Below, piece by piece: positions 18,440 to 27,721 of a stretch of DNA of 64,000 bases. The notes below the pieces were generated by a model. It saw only the letters and a program-made list of their open reading frames with translations. It had not been told where the DNA came from and made no database searches. Positions within the stretch are counted from its first letter, which is position 1. Each line of letters begins with the position of its first letter. Both the position numbers and the translations under genes were made by a program. The DNA comes from Caulobacter soli. Its GTDB lineage: Bacteria > Pseudomonadota > Alphaproteobacteria > Caulobacterales > Caulobacteraceae. The DNA lies in the NCBI RefSeq assembly GCF_011045195.1, contig NZ_CP049199.1, positions 4,509,501 to 4,573,500 of the forward strand. The letters are read 5' to 3'.

Positions 18440-19052
18440 AGCTGAGGCTGATCCGCTGTTCCTCGGCCTGGTTGGGCGTCACCTCGTGGCGCAGCCAGCT
18501 CTCCCACATCAGGATCGAGCCCGGCGCGGGCTGGACATAGACGAACGGCTGCAGCGTTTCGGGCGCGTCGGCCTGGCGCGTCGGCGCGGCCATCATCATC
18601 GGCAGGCGCGGATCCTCGAACTTCAGGGCCGAGGCGCCGGGCGGGATGGTCACATAGACCGTGCCGGAGATGACGCTGTGGGGGTGGATGTGACCGGTGT
18701 GCTGGCCGCCCGGGTCGAGGATGTTGATCCAGAAGCTGTCCATCACCAGCTTGCCGCCGGCCAGGTCGAAATGCAGGGCCTTGGCGAAGGTCGCCGCGTG
18801 CTTGTCGAGCTTCTTCTTGAGGTCGGCGAACAGGCTGTCGCGCTGGGCCAGGTCGTCCAGCGAGGCATAGGAGGTGTAGCCCAGATAGCCCTTCTTCTCG
18901 GCCCAGGCCTGTCCGGCCTCGTCGTCCTCGGCCACGCCGATACAGGCGTCGTGCAGGTCGTCGATGAAGGTCTCGAAGCCCTTCTCGCCAGCCAGGCTGG
19001 CCTCATAGAGCGGCGTGACGAAGAGCGGGCGCGTGGTCATGGGGCGGGTCAT
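18420..19052 (-). CDS. TIGR02466-type 2OG-Fe(II) oxygenase-like protein
   Basis: About 210 residues of the putative 2-oxoglutarate/Fe(II)-dependent oxygenase group often found with cyanophage and alphaproteobacterial genes. Visible elements are DSFWINILDPGGQHTGHIHP with the metal-binding His region, SGTVYVTIPPGASALKFEDP, and near the end GSILMWESWLRHEVTPNQ and RISLSFNYAW, the distal His and the Arg that binds 2-oxoglutarate. The substrate is unknown; relatives hydroxylate proteins or small molecules. Starts at 19052 and 19040 (MTTRPLF) are both possible. It is divergent from the toxin-antitoxin operon. Confidence 0.8.
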   Translation of the reverse strand: MTRPMTTRPLFVTPLYEASLAGEKGFETFIDDLHDACIGVAEDDEAGQAWAEKKGYLGYTSYASLDDLAQRDSLFADLKKKLDKHAATFAKALHFDLAGGKLVMDSFWINILDPGGQHTGHIHPHSVISGTVYVTIPPGASALKFEDPRLPMMMAAPTRQADAPETLQPFVYVQPAPGSILMWESWLRHEVTPNQAEEQRISLSFNYAWR

Positions 19053-19101
19053 ACAGCCCCGCCGCGTTGACGACAAACCGGGATGGGAGGATCATCTCAA
19101 C

Positions 19102-19362
19102 ATGGCCGACGGCGAAATCACTCTAAAGATCGATCGCACCCGCGCCGAGCGGTTGCGGGCGGCCGCCGACCTGGCTGGCAAGAGCGTCGAGGACTACGCC
19201 TTGGCCGTGCTCGATAACAATCTCGACGACGATTGGGATTGGGACGCCATCGAGCGGATTTGCGACGAGACCGAACGCGACGGCACGGGTGTCTCGTGGA
19301 AGGACGCCAAGGCCTGGATGCATGGCTTGGGCAAGCCCGACGGCCCGCCTCGCCCCCGCTGA
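19102..19362 (+). CDS. ParD-like antitoxin
   Basis: An 86-residue protein of antitoxin type. The first half (EITLKIDRTRAERLRAAADL, then AGKSVEDYALAVLDN) looks like a ribbon-helix-helix DNA-binding domain, with a beta strand followed by two helices. The second half is acidic and Trp-rich (DDDWDWDAIERICDETERDG), a likely toxin-wrapping tail. GGGAGG lies 11 bases before the ATG. The stop codon overlaps the start of the ParE-like toxin gene by one base (TGATG), the classical toxin-antitoxin order. It probably represses its own promoter. Confidence 0.85.
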   Translation: MADGEITLKIDRTRAERLRAAADLAGKSVEDYALAVLDNNLDDDWDWDAIERICDETERDGTGVSWKDAKAWMHGLGKPDGPPRPR

Positions 19363-19640
19363 TGCGGATTATCGTCGCGCCACGCGCGTTGGACGACATC
19401 GAACGGTTGGTCCAATGGCTGCTGGATGTCGACGCGGAGCAGGCCGCCGCGCGAGCCAAGCACACGATCGAGGCCGCCATCGACTCTCTAGAGGAATTTC
19501 CCGAGCGGGGCGCGTCACGCGGACGCGGAATGCGTGAGCTGTTTGCGCCGTTCGGCAACGGCGCCTATGTGCTGCGATATCGCGTGGGGCCAAATTCTGT
19601 CCTGATCGCGCGCATCCGCCACAGCCGCGAACTCGGCTAG
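19362..19640 (+). CDS. ParE/RelE-superfamily toxin
   Basis: A 92-residue toxin of the ParE/RelE fold, translationally coupled to the antitoxin by the TGATG overlap. Family features are the start [20 protein letters not shown], the middle [20 protein letters not shown] (the 'P..G......R.l' pattern) and the C-terminal strands [20 protein letters not shown]. The last part with R.RH fits ParE-type rather than RelE catalytic residues, so gyrase poisoning is more likely than mRNA cleavage, but this is inference. The stop is 38 bases before uvrC. Confidence 0.87.
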   Translation: MRIIVAPRALDDIERLVQWLLDVDAEQAAARAKHTIEAAIDSLEEFPERGASRGRGMRELFAPFGNGAYVLRYRVGPNSVLIARIRHSRELG

Positions 19641-19678
19641 GGGCGCCACACCGGCTCAGACTCGCCTATATCTCCCCC

Positions 19679-21580
19679 GTGAACGACGCGACGACCGACA
19701 TCCCGCCCGCCAACGCCCTGAAGGGCGCCGCCCTGATCAAGGACGAGGTCTCGCGCCTGCCCGATGCGCCGGGCGTCTACCGGATGATCGGCGAGAACGA
19801 AGAAGTCCTCTACGTCGGCAAGGCCAAGAGCCTGAAGAAGCGGGTGGTCCAGTACGCCCAGGGCCGCTTCCACACCAACCGCATCGCCCACATGGTCGAC
19901 GCCACGCGGTCGATGGAGTTCGTCACCACCCGCACCGAAGCCGACGCCCTGCTGCTGGAAATCAACCTGATCAAGCAGCTGAAGCCGCGCTTCAACGTGC
20001 TGCTGCGCGACGACAAGAGCTTCCCCGAGATCGTCATCCGCCGCGACCACGACGCCCCGCAACTGCGCAAGCATCGCGGCGCCCACACGATCAAGGGCGA
20101 CTATTTCGGACCGTTCGCCAGCGCCGGGGCGGTGAACCGCACGCTCAACACCCTGCAGAAGGCGTTCCTGCTGCGCTCGTGCAGCGACAGCGTCTACGAC
20201 ACCCGCTCGCGGCCCTGCATGCTGCACCAGATCAAGCGCTGCGCCGCCCCCTGCACCGGCCTGATCGGCAAGGACGACTACCAGGCCCTGGTCGACCAGG
20301 CCGAGGCTTTCCTGCGCGGCAAGTCCCGCGCGGTCATGGCCAGCATCGCCCAGCAGATGGAAGCGGCGTCCGAGGAGCTGGAGTTCGAGCGCGCCGCCCG
20401 CCTGCGCGACCGCATCCGCGCCCTGGCCGCCGTGGCCCAGGAAAGCCAGATCAATCCCGAGACCGTGGAGGAGGCCGACGTCGTGGCCCTACACGTCGAG
20501 GGCGGCCAAGCCTGCGTGCAGGTGTTCTTCTTCCGGGCCGGCCAGAACTGGGGCAACCGCGCCTACTTCCCGCGCGTGACCGGCAACGCCGAGGAGACCG
20601 ACGAGAACACCACCGAGGAGCAGCGGATCCTCACCGCCTTCCTGGGCCAGTTCTACGACGACAAGCCGATCCCGCGCCTGATCCTGACCAACATCGAGCC
20701 GGCCGACCGCGACCTGCTGGCCGAGGCCTTCGCCCTGAAGAGCGGCCGCAAGGTCGAGATCGCCACCCCCAAGCGCGGCGAGAAGGCCGACCTGGTCGGC
20801 CACGCCCTGACCAACGCCCGCGAGGCCCTGGGCCGGAAGATGGCGGAAGGCTCGGCCCAGACCAAGCTGCTGGCCGGGGTCTGCGAGGCGTTCGGCCTGG
20901 AGGCCCCGCCCGAGCGGATCGAGGTCTACGACAACAGCCACATCCAGGGCACCAACGCCGTCGGCGGCATGATCGTGGCCGGCCCCGAGGGCTTCATGAA
21001 GGGCCAGTACCGCAAGTTCAACATCAAGAGCACCGAGCTGACGCCCGGCGACGACTACGGGATGATGAAGGAGGTGCTGAAGCGCCGCTTCTCGCGCCTG
21101 GTCAAGGAAGAGGAAGAGGGCGACAGCGAAAACCGTCCGGACCTGGTGCTGGTCGACGGCGGCAAGGGCCAGCTGGACGCGGCGCTGGAGATCATGGCCG
21201 ACCTGGGCGTCGACGACATCGCCGTGGTCGGCGTGGCCAAGGGCCCGGACCGCGACGCCGGGCTGGAGCGGTTCTTCATGCCCGACAAGACGCCGTTCAT
21301 GCTCGAGCCCAAGTCGCCGGTGCTCTACTACCTGCAGCGCCTGCGCGACGAGGCCCACCGCTTCGCGATCGGCGCCCACCGCACGCGGCGCTCGATGGAC
21401 CTGAAGAAGAACCCGCTCGACGAGATCGAGGGCGTCGGTCCGGGCCGGAAGAAGGCCCTGCTGCACGCCTTCGGCTCGGCCAAGGGCGTGAGCCGGGCGG
21501 GCGTCGAGGACCTGATGAAGGTGGACGGCGTCAGCCAGCCGCTGGCCGAACGGATCCACGCGTTCTTCCGGAAGGGGTAG
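19679..21580 (+). CDS. uvrC: UvrABC excinuclease subunit C
   Basis: Makes both incisions in nucleotide excision repair after UvrA/UvrB locate the lesion. The 633-residue protein has the full set of domains: GIY-YIG nuclease at about residues 30-110 ([20 protein letters not shown]), a Cys-rich region ([18 protein letters not shown]), the UvrB-interacting UVR motif ([20 protein letters not shown]), the RNase-H-like C-terminal nuclease ([20 protein letters not shown] and [15 protein letters not shown]) and tandem helix-hairpin-helix motifs at the end ([20 protein letters not shown]). The start codon is GTG. Its usual neighbour pgsA lies 7 kb downstream in this genome. Confidence 0.97.
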   Translation: MNDATTDIPPANALKGAALIKDEVSRLPDAPGVYRMIGENEEVLYVGKAKSLKKRVVQYAQGRFHTNRIAHMVDATRSMEFVTTRTEADALLLEINLIKQLKPRFNVLLRDDKSFPEIVIRRDHDAPQLRKHRGAHTIKGDYFGPFASAGAVNRTLNTLQKAFLLRSCSDSVYDTRSRPCMLHQIKRCAAPCTGLIGKDDYQALVDQAEAFLRGKSRAVMASIAQQMEAASEELEFERAARLRDRIRALAAVAQESQINPETVEEADVVALHVEGGQACVQVFFFRAGQNWGNRAYFPRVTGNAEETDENTTEEQRILTAFLGQFYDDKPIPRLILTNIEPADRDLLAEAFALKSGRKVEIATPKRGEKADLVGHALTNAREALGRKMAEGSAQTKLLAGVCEAFGLEAPPERIEVYDNSHIQGTNAVGGMIVAGPEGFMKGQYRKFNIKSTELTPGDDYGMMKEVLKRRFSRLVKEEEEGDSENRPDLVLVDGGKGQLDAALEIMADLGVDDIAVVGVAKGPDRDAGLERFFMPDKTPFMLEPKSPVLYYLQRLRDEAHRFAIGAHRTRRSMDLKKNPLDEIEGVGPGRKKALLHAFGSAKGVSRAGVEDLMKVDGVSQPLAERIHAFFRKG

Positions 21581-21594
21581 AGCGGCCAATACTT

Positions 21595-21715
21595 GCTTGC
21601 CCCCTACGGACCGCTTCGCGGTCGGCTTCCCCCACAAGGGGAAGAGGGCGTCGCGCCTTCGTCCTCCGCCCCTAAGGGGGCGGACAGGCGGCGAAGCCGC
21701 CAGGTGGGGCAAGTG
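21595..21715 (+). repeat. dispersed palindromic intergenic repeat, family A
   Basis: Starts TTGCCCCCTACGGACCGC and ends CCAGGTGGGGCAAGT. Nested hairpins are gaccgcttcgcggtc, cttcccccacaaggggaag, ccgcccctaagggggcgg and ggcggcgaagccgcc. It lies between the convergent ends of uvrC and the antiporter gene. Other copies are at 1366-1488 (inverted), 26077-26183 and 29221-29327. Confidence 0.85.
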
Positions 21716-21730
21716 GGTGCGCCTCTGCGC

Positions 21731-23263
21731 CTACTCCCGCGCCGACAGCTCCAGCCAGTCGAACTCTTCTTCCAGCGCCCGATAGGCGTCGTCGCCGATC
21801 TCGCCGCGCTGGCGCAGGTCGGAGATCGCGGCGCGCGACACCGCCACCGCCCGCCGGCGCAAGGCGTTCTCGGTGGAGGCGCGCGCGTTGCGGCCCTGCC
21901 GGGTCTGGTTCAAGGCGTCGCCATATTCACGGCGCAGGGCCTCGGCGGCGGGCGAGCCGTCGCCGTCCAGCTCGGCCAGCACCGCCTTGGCGGCCTTGGC
22001 CCGCGCCAGTTTCAGCTCCTTGCGCACCGGATCGTCGTCGGGCATCCGCAGCAGCTTCATCAGCGGCTTCAGCGTCAGCCCCTGCAGCACCAGCGTGCCC
22101 AGCACCACCGTGAAGGCGGTCAGCAGGATGAAGCCGCGATAGGGAAACCCCTCGGGCAGGGCCAGGGCGGCCGCCAGGGTGACCATGCCGCGCATGCCGC
22201 ACCACGCCACCAGAAGCCCGCCCCGCGCGGACGGGGCGGCCATGCTGGACCGGGCCACGTGCATCCCGAACCAGTGGTTCTTCAGCCGCACGCCGGTGTT
22301 GTAGGTCATCACCCAGGCGACCCGCACGGCGATCACCGTGGCCAGGATCACCAGCGCCGCGCGCAGATAGTCCAGGCGCTCGTGCGGCGACAGGGCCTCC
22401 AGGATCGGCCGGATCTGCAGGCCGATGAGGGTGAAGGCCAGGACGTTCAGCACCACCGTCACCGACTCCCAGACCGCGAAGGACGGGATGCGCAGCCGCG
22501 CCGACAGCTGGGCCCCCGGTCGCCAGGCCACGGTCACGCCGTAGACCACGATCGTCACCACCCCCGACAGCCCCAGCCGCTCGGCCACGATCCACACCCC
22601 GAAGGTCGAGACGAACTGGACGATCACCGAACTGGGCACGTCGGTGATGCGGTGGAAGAACAGGCCGCTCACCCGCGCCAGGCCGTAGCCCACCACCACG
22701 CTGCCCACCGCCACCAGGGCCAGGGTGGGCGCCGCGTGGGCCAGGCTGAAGCCGCCGCCGACCGCCCCCACCGCCAGGCGATAGATCAGCAGGGCCGAGG
22801 CGTCGTTGAGCAGGCTTTCGCCCTCCAGGATCTTCAGCACCCGGTGCGGCGGCTGGATCTGGCGCAGCACGGCCAGGGCCGCCACGGCGTCCGGCGGGGC
22901 GACGATAGCCCCCAGGGCGATGGCGGCCGGCCAGGGCATGTCCGGAAACAGCCAGCGCGCCGCGCAGGCCACGCCCAGGGTCGTCAGGCTGACGGCGACC
23001 AGCACCAGCGACGACACCGGCCGCCAGTTGTCCCTCAGGTCGCGCAGCGAGGAGTCGTAGGCCGCGTCCAGCAGCACCGGGGCGATGAACAGCGCCAGGA
23101 TCAGCTCCGGCTGCAGCTCCAGCCGGGGCGCGCCGGGGATCAGGGCCACGGCCGCGCCGCCCAATGCCAGCAGGGCCGGATAGGGCGCGCCGATCCGCCG
23201 GGCCAGGCCCGACAGCACCACCGCCCCGAGCAGCAGGGCCAGGATCCATTCGAAGATCAGCAT
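21731..23263 (-). CDS. CPA1-family Na+/H+ (cation/proton) antiporter
   Basis: A 510-residue inner-membrane exchanger with about twelve hydrophobic helices and a cytoplasmic C-terminal tail of about 100 residues. CPA1 features are visible: ALGAIVAPPDAVAALAVLRQ, with the paired acidic/unwound helix region, and KILEGESLLNDASALLIYRL, the conserved 'GESLxNDxxA' segment. A late GMRGMVTLAAALALP matches the conserved Arg-containing helix. It should swap Na+ or K+ for protons and help pH homeostasis. ATG 23263 is chosen, with GGAG upstream; residues further upstream in the frame do not look like this family. The C-terminal tail is helical and may regulate activity. Confidence 0.93.
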   Translation of the reverse strand: MLIFEWILALLLGAVVLSGLARRIGAPYPALLALGGAAVALIPGAPRLELQPELILALFIAPVLLDAAYDSSLRDLRDNWRPVSSLVLVAVSLTTLGVACAARWLFPDMPWPAAIALGAIVAPPDAVAALAVLRQIQPPHRVLKILEGESLLNDASALLIYRLAVGAVGGGFSLAHAAPTLALVAVGSVVVGYGLARVSGLFFHRITDVPSSVIVQFVSTFGVWIVAERLGLSGVVTIVVYGVTVAWRPGAQLSARLRIPSFAVWESVTVVLNVLAFTLIGLQIRPILEALSPHERLDYLRAALVILATVIAVRVAWVMTYNTGVRLKNHWFGMHVARSSMAAPSARGGLLVAWCGMRGMVTLAAALALPEGFPYRGFILLTAFTVVLGTLVLQGLTLKPLMKLLRMPDDDPVRKELKLARAKAAKAVLAELDGDGSPAAEALRREYGDALNQTRQGRNARASTENALRRRAVAVSRAAISDLRQRGEIGDDAYRALEEEFDWLELSARE

Positions 23264-23454
23264 GCGGTTTGGAGCTCCGGCCTCCCGACCGGCGTAGCAG
23301 AGCCGGCGCGGCCCGGGCAACGCCTCCGGACCAAGATTGACAACGCCGTTCGGCGAACACACAACCTTCGCGCGGACTTTCGGATCACACCACTTTTGAG
23401 CGCTACGCCAGCGCATCCGGTCGGCCGCCAAAGCACAGCCGGGGAAACGCCGAC

Positions 23455-24792
23455 ATGTCTCTTTCGATACCGCAACGCGGACGCGGCGCCAGCCGCGCCC
23501 TGGCCGCTTCCCAGGGGATCCAGCCCAAGGCCGCCGACGGCCCCATCCCGGTTCCCGCCGCCCTGTCGGGCATCCACATGCCCGCCGATCACTACATGCA
23601 TCGGGGCGCGCCGACCGAGTGGTGGTGGAATATCGGAACCTTGACCTGCGGCGACCGTATCTTCGGCTTCGAGATCAACGCCGCGGCCTTCCGCGACCGC
23701 AACTTCGCGTTCAGCCAGATCATGCTGAGCGACGTCGCCAACCAGAAGCACTACCAGCGCACCACCAGCTATATCCCGCCCGCCGGCGTCGATTTCGACA
23801 CCTGGGCGCAGTCCGACCCCACCCGCGACTGGCACGTGGGCCTGGGCCGGATCGACAACCAGCTGTCGACCATCGACGTCGTGACCGGCGGCTCGGGCTA
23901 TGACGACAAGACCACGGTGGTGGTGTCGGGCGGCGGCGGCTCTCAGGCCATCGCCTATCCCATCGTCGTGGGCGGGGTGGTCACCGCGATCCAGCTGACC
24001 AATCCGGGCCGGGGCTACACCTCGCGCCCCACCGTCACCGTCGTCGGCAAGGGCTCCGGCGCCACGGCCAAGGCCGTCCACAGCTACGTGACCATGGACG
24101 CGGCCTGGGGCGACCCGACCAAGAACATCGCCATCGTCGCCAAGCTGAACGACCGGGTCACCGGAACCGAGGCGCTGTTCGACCTGATGCTGTCGCAGGA
24201 GGGCTCGCCGTTCATCGTCTGGGGCGTGGGCGTGGGACCGATCAAGCCGCCGGCCAGCGGCCCGCCCCTGCAGACCAACAATTTCTACTATTCCCTGACC
24301 AACCTGAAGGCGGCCGGCACGATCACCCTGGACGGCGAGGTCCACGCGGTGACCGGCGTCACCTGGATGGACCACGAGTACGGCTTCTTCGGCACGGCGG
24401 CCTCGCCGACCAAATGGCTGCTGCAGGACGCCCAGCTGAGCAACGGCTGGACCCTGTCCAACTTCTGCGTCCTGCCCGGCACGGCGTCGCCGCCGGAAGG
24501 CAAGCCGTCGGCCAGCTTCGTCACCCTGCGCGACCCGAGCGGCCAGATGTACGTCCACCCCTCGACCATGACCCCGACGGTCAAGTGGATCAGTCCCCAC
24601 ACCGGGGTCGAGTATTTCCTCCAGTACGAGGTGAAGATCGGCGACTTCGCCGACCTCACCGTCAAGTCCCTGCTGCCCGACCAGGAGTTCGTGCTCGACA
24701 CGGGCTCGGTCTACGAGGGCGTGGCCAGCGTGACGGGCACGTTCAAGGGCGCGGCGGTGTCGGGGACCGGCTGGATCGAGCAGGCGATCTAG
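23455..24792 (+). CDS. AttH/CrtC-like lipocalin-fold protein with inserted GSGY repeats
   Basis: A 445-residue protein related to AttH and carotenoid hydratase CrtC (hydroxyneurosporene synthase family). The diagnostic segments are PTEWWWNIGTLTCGDRIFGF (residues 53-72) and GVTWMDHEYGFFG (about 303-315). Between them, at about residues 141-209, is an insert of two repeat units (GGSGYDDKTTVVVSGGGGSQ and NPGRGYTSRPTVTVVGKGSG) of a kind seen in phage and surface proteins. No obvious signal peptide is visible. Enzymatic activity, if any, is unknown; relatives act on isoprenoids or lipids. GGGGAAACGCCGAC precedes the ATG. Confidence 0.8.
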   Translation: MSLSIPQRGRGASRALAASQGIQPKAADGPIPVPAALSGIHMPADHYMHRGAPTEWWWNIGTLTCGDRIFGFEINAAAFRDRNFAFSQIMLSDVANQKHYQRTTSYIPPAGVDFDTWAQSDPTRDWHVGLGRIDNQLSTIDVVTGGSGYDDKTTVVVSGGGGSQAIAYPIVVGGVVTAIQLTNPGRGYTSRPTVTVVGKGSGATAKAVHSYVTMDAAWGDPTKNIAIVAKLNDRVTGTEALFDLMLSQEGSPFIVWGVGVGPIKPPASGPPLQTNNFYYSLTNLKAAGTITLDGEVHAVTGVTWMDHEYGFFGTAASPTKWLLQDAQLSNGWTLSNFCVLPGTASPPEGKPSASFVTLRDPSGQMYVHPSTMTPTVKWISPHTGVEYFLQYEVKIGDFADLTVKSLLPDQEFVLDTGSVYEGVASVTGTFKGAAVSGTGWIEQAI

Positions 24793-24824
24793 AGGCGCAC
24801 ACCCCTCTCCCCATGTGGGAGGCG

Positions 24825-25991
24825 CTATTCCACCGCGAACTTTAGCCCCGCCTTGGCCTCCAGACGCTCCACCAGCTTGCCTCGCAGGGCCGCGCCCGGC
24901 GTCCAGATCCCGCCCGCCACGTCCGGCGAGCCGATCAGGCACAGGGCCGTCTCGGCGATCATCTTGCTGGTCGAGCCGTAGCCGGGATCCTTGTCGCCCT
25001 TGACGCTGGCGCGCACCTGGCGGCCGTCTTCGGCCAGGGCGACGAACAGCAGGTCGTAGAAACCCGCCTCGCGCTCGGCCAGGCTTGGGCCTTCGCCGGG
25101 CTTGGGACCGCCCTCGGCGCCCATGCTGGCGTTGGCGGCGGTGACGGCCTTGGCGGCGGCCTCGCCCGCCTCGCCGGGGCCGGTCAGCACCATCTCGTCA
25201 TAGACGAACTCGGCCCCGTAGGGCTGGTCCATCAGCCAGTTGGAGCGGTGGACGTTGCGGGTGTTGATCGCCGCCATCACGAACGGCGCGGTCCAGGCGT
25301 CCAGGGCCTCGTCGAAGGCGACGGCCGCGCCGTGCGGCTGCTTGGGGCCGGCGAAGTCGGGCGTCAGGGCGAAGGGGTCCTTCAGATAGTCCAGCACCTG
25401 CGGGTCGCGGGCCGCCGCGGCCAGGGTGGCCTTGAGGCTGGCCGCCGTGCCGCCCGAGAACGTGCCGCGCATGGCCCGCACCCGGCCCTTCACGCGGGCG
25501 GACGGCGCGCCGAACCGGCGGGCGGCCTCCTGCTGCACGAACCAGACCCCCAGCTCGAACGGGATGGAGTCGAAGCCGCAGGAGAACAGGATCCGCGCCC
25601 CGCTGTCCCGGGCCGCCCGTTCGTGGGCGTCGATCATCTGGCGCATCCAGGCCGGCTCGCCGCAGAGGTCCAGATAGTCGGTCCCGACCTGCGCGCAGGC
25701 GGCCACCAGGTCGGAGCCGTAGAGCTGGTAGGGGCCGACGGTCGTCAAAACCGCCTTGGTCCGCTGGACCATGGCCCGCAGCGAGGCCGGGTCGTCGGCG
25801 TCGGCGACGATCAGCGGGGTGTCGGCGGGAGCCCCGATCTCGTCGCGGACGGCGGCCAGCTTGTCGGCGTTGCGGCCCGACATCGCCCACTTGGCTTCTG
25901 GATGATGCTTGGCGAAATGCTCGGCCACCAGCCGGCCGGTGAAGCCGGTCGCGCCGTGGACGATGACGTCGAATTCGGCGTTGGGGTTCAT
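24825..25991 (-). CDS. saccharopine dehydrogenase-like NAD(P)-binding oxidoreductase
   Basis: A 388-residue protein of the saccharopine-dehydrogenase-like / trans-acting enoyl reductase family. The Rossmann start is FDVIVHGATGFTGRLVAEHF, with GATGFTG as the nucleotide-binding loop; other family segments are AVLTTVGPYQLYGSDLVAAC, TDYLDLCGEPAWMRQMIDAH and ILFSCGFDSIPFELGVW. Length is typical. Relatives include mycobacterial enoyl reductases for complex lipids and eukaryotic SCCPDH, so a lipid substrate is possible; it is unlikely to be a true lysine-pathway enzyme. The start is ATG 25991. It is convergent with the AttH-like gene, 32 bases away. Confidence 0.88.
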   Translation of the reverse strand: MNPNAEFDVIVHGATGFTGRLVAEHFAKHHPEAKWAMSGRNADKLAAVRDEIGAPADTPLIVADADDPASLRAMVQRTKAVLTTVGPYQLYGSDLVAACAQVGTDYLDLCGEPAWMRQMIDAHERAARDSGARILFSCGFDSIPFELGVWFVQQEAARRFGAPSARVKGRVRAMRGTFSGGTAASLKATLAAAARDPQVLDYLKDPFALTPDFAGPKQPHGAAVAFDEALDAWTAPFVMAAINTRNVHRSNWLMDQPYGAEFVYDEMVLTGPGEAGEAAAKAVTAANASMGAEGGPKPGEGPSLAEREAGFYDLLFVALAEDGRQVRASVKGDKDPGYGSTSKMIAETALCLIGSPDVAGGIWTPGAALRGKLVERLEAKAGLKFAVE

Positions 25992-26076
25992 GGGTGCGCC
26001 TCCCGAGTTTTTATCGTTGGGAAGCAGAGTGGCGCGGATGAAGGGCTAAGGCAAACAAGCGTTCGTGAGGCTAGCG

Positions 26077-26183
26077 CTTGCCCCCTACGGGTCGCTTCGC
26101 GACCGTCTTCCCCCGGAGGGGGAAGAGCGCTCCGCCCCCTATGGGGGCGGACAGACGGCGGAGCCGTCAGGTGGGGGTAAGTG
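26077..26183 (+). repeat. dispersed palindromic intergenic repeat, family A
   Basis: Shares the ends CTTGCCCCCTACGG and CAGGTGGGGGTAAGTG and the internal hairpins of the copy at 21595. It is a few bases shorter, with a reduced ccgcccc...ggggcgg hairpin. It lies between two minus-strand genes. Confidence 0.85.
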
Positions 26184-26201
26184 TTCGCCGCACCGAGCGA
26201 A

Positions 26202-27506
26202 CTAGGCGGCCTTCGGCTTCAACGCCAGCAGCCCCACGAAGCTCAGCCCCGCCGCCACGGCCAGGTAGATCCCCACCGGGACCAGGCCGCCCTTGCTGGC
26301 CAGGGCCTGGGCGATCGTCGGTGCCAGGCCGCCGCCCAGGATGCCGCCGAGGTTGAAGGCGGCCGAGGCCCCGGTGTAGCGCACCCGGGCCGGGAACAGG
26401 TCGGGCAGGAAAGACCCCAGCGGGCCGTAGACGAAGCCCATGATCGACAGGCCGATGATCAGGAACAGGCCGATGGTCGGCAACGATCCGGCCACCATCA
26501 TCAGCGGCAGCAGGGCGCCGACGCCCACGGTCATGGCGCAGCCGGCCATCAGCACACGGCGCGGGCTGGTCGCGTCGGCCCAATAGCCGGCTGCGACGAT
26601 GCCGACGGCCATGAACAGGATGGCGATCAGCTGGGCGCTGAGCATGGCGGTGCGGCCATAGGCCAGGTCCTTGGCGCCGTAACCGAGCGCGAAGGCGGTC
26701 ATCAGGTAGTAGACGGCGAAGCAGCAGATCGCCGCCAGGGTGCCGCACAGGGTGGCCTTCCAGTGGTCGCGCAGCAGTTCGCCCAGCGGCACGGCCGGCG
26801 GCGGCTCGTGGGCGATGGCGGCGGCGAAGGCCGGCGTCTCGGTCAGCTTCAGGCGAACCCACAGCCCCACCCCGACCAGCACCACGCTGCCCAGGAACGG
26901 CAGACGCCAGCCCCAGGCCAGGAACTGCTCGGGCGTCAGGGCCAGACCCAGGACCAGGAACAGGCCGTTGGCGGCGATGAAGCCGACCGGCGCGCCCAGC
27001 TGCGGGAACATGCCGAACCGCGACCGCCAGCCGGGCGGCGCGTTCTCGACGGCCAGCAACGCCGCTCCGCCCCACTCGCCGCCCAGGCCGAAGCCCTGGC
27101 CGAACCGCAGCAGGCACAGCAGGGCCGGGGCCAGCCAGCCGGCCATGGCGTAGGTGGGCAGGAAGGCGATGGCCAGGGTCGAGCCGCCCATCAGCACCAG
27201 TGACGCCACCAGGGTCGACTTACGCCCCACCCGGTCGCCGAAATGCCCGAAGGCGATCGCGCCCAGCGGCCGGGCCAGGAACGCCACGCCCAGGCTGGCG
27301 AAGGCGGCCATCTGCTGCAGGCTGGCCGACTTGGACGGGAAGAACAGCGACCCGAACACCAGCGAGGCGGCCGTGGCGTAGATGTAGAAGTCGTAGAACT
27401 CGACCGCCGTGCCGACGAGGCTGGCGGTCAGCACGCGGCGGTTGGAGTTGGTCGCGATCGGTTGTGCGGCGGTGCTGGCCATGACGCCCTCGAAGAACTT
27501 GACCAT
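26202..27506 (-). CDS. MFS transporter, metabolite:H+ symporter (MHS) type
   Basis: A 434-residue inner-membrane transporter with twelve predicted helices. MHS-family features near the start are LVGTAVEFYDFYIYATAASL, FASLGVAFLARPLGAIAFGH, FGDRVGRKSTL (loop 2-3 motif A) and GQGFGLGGEWGGAALLAVEN. The family carries proline/betaine, shikimate, alpha-ketoglutarate and similar organic acids with protons. The exact substrate cannot be assigned. ATG 27506 and the internal ATG 27482 (MASTAAQ) are both possible starts. It is divergent from the secreted hypothetical gene at 27722. Confidence 0.92.
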   Translation of the reverse strand: MVKFFEGVMASTAAQPIATNSNRRVLTASLVGTAVEFYDFYIYATAASLVFGSLFFPSKSASLQQMAAFASLGVAFLARPLGAIAFGHFGDRVGRKSTLVASLVLMGGSTLAIAFLPTYAMAGWLAPALLCLLRFGQGFGLGGEWGGAALLAVENAPPGWRSRFGMFPQLGAPVGFIAANGLFLVLGLALTPEQFLAWGWRLPFLGSVVLVGVGLWVRLKLTETPAFAAAIAHEPPPAVPLGELLRDHWKATLCGTLAAICCFAVYYLMTAFALGYGAKDLAYGRTAMLSAQLIAILFMAVGIVAAGYWADATSPRRVLMAGCAMTVGVGALLPLMMVAGSLPTIGLFLIIGLSIMGFVYGPLGSFLPDLFPARVRYTGASAAFNLGGILGGGLAPTIAQALASKGGLVPVGIYLAVAAGLSFVGLLALKPKAA

Positions 27507-27721
27507 GGCTTGGCGTCCTGCCGGCCAGACGTCAACCGTTCGCGCGAAAATCGACCCTTTTCGAGGCCATCGTCAGCTATCGAAGGTGCGTTTCATTCGA
27601 TTTTCGACCGATGCTCGCATGAAGCTTTCGCCAACGGCCGCACGACGCGCGCCGACTGGCGCCGAGCGGTGCCTATTCCTCAGGTTGATCGCGTCTGGTA
27701 TCCATCGCGCGGGGGAAGCCA

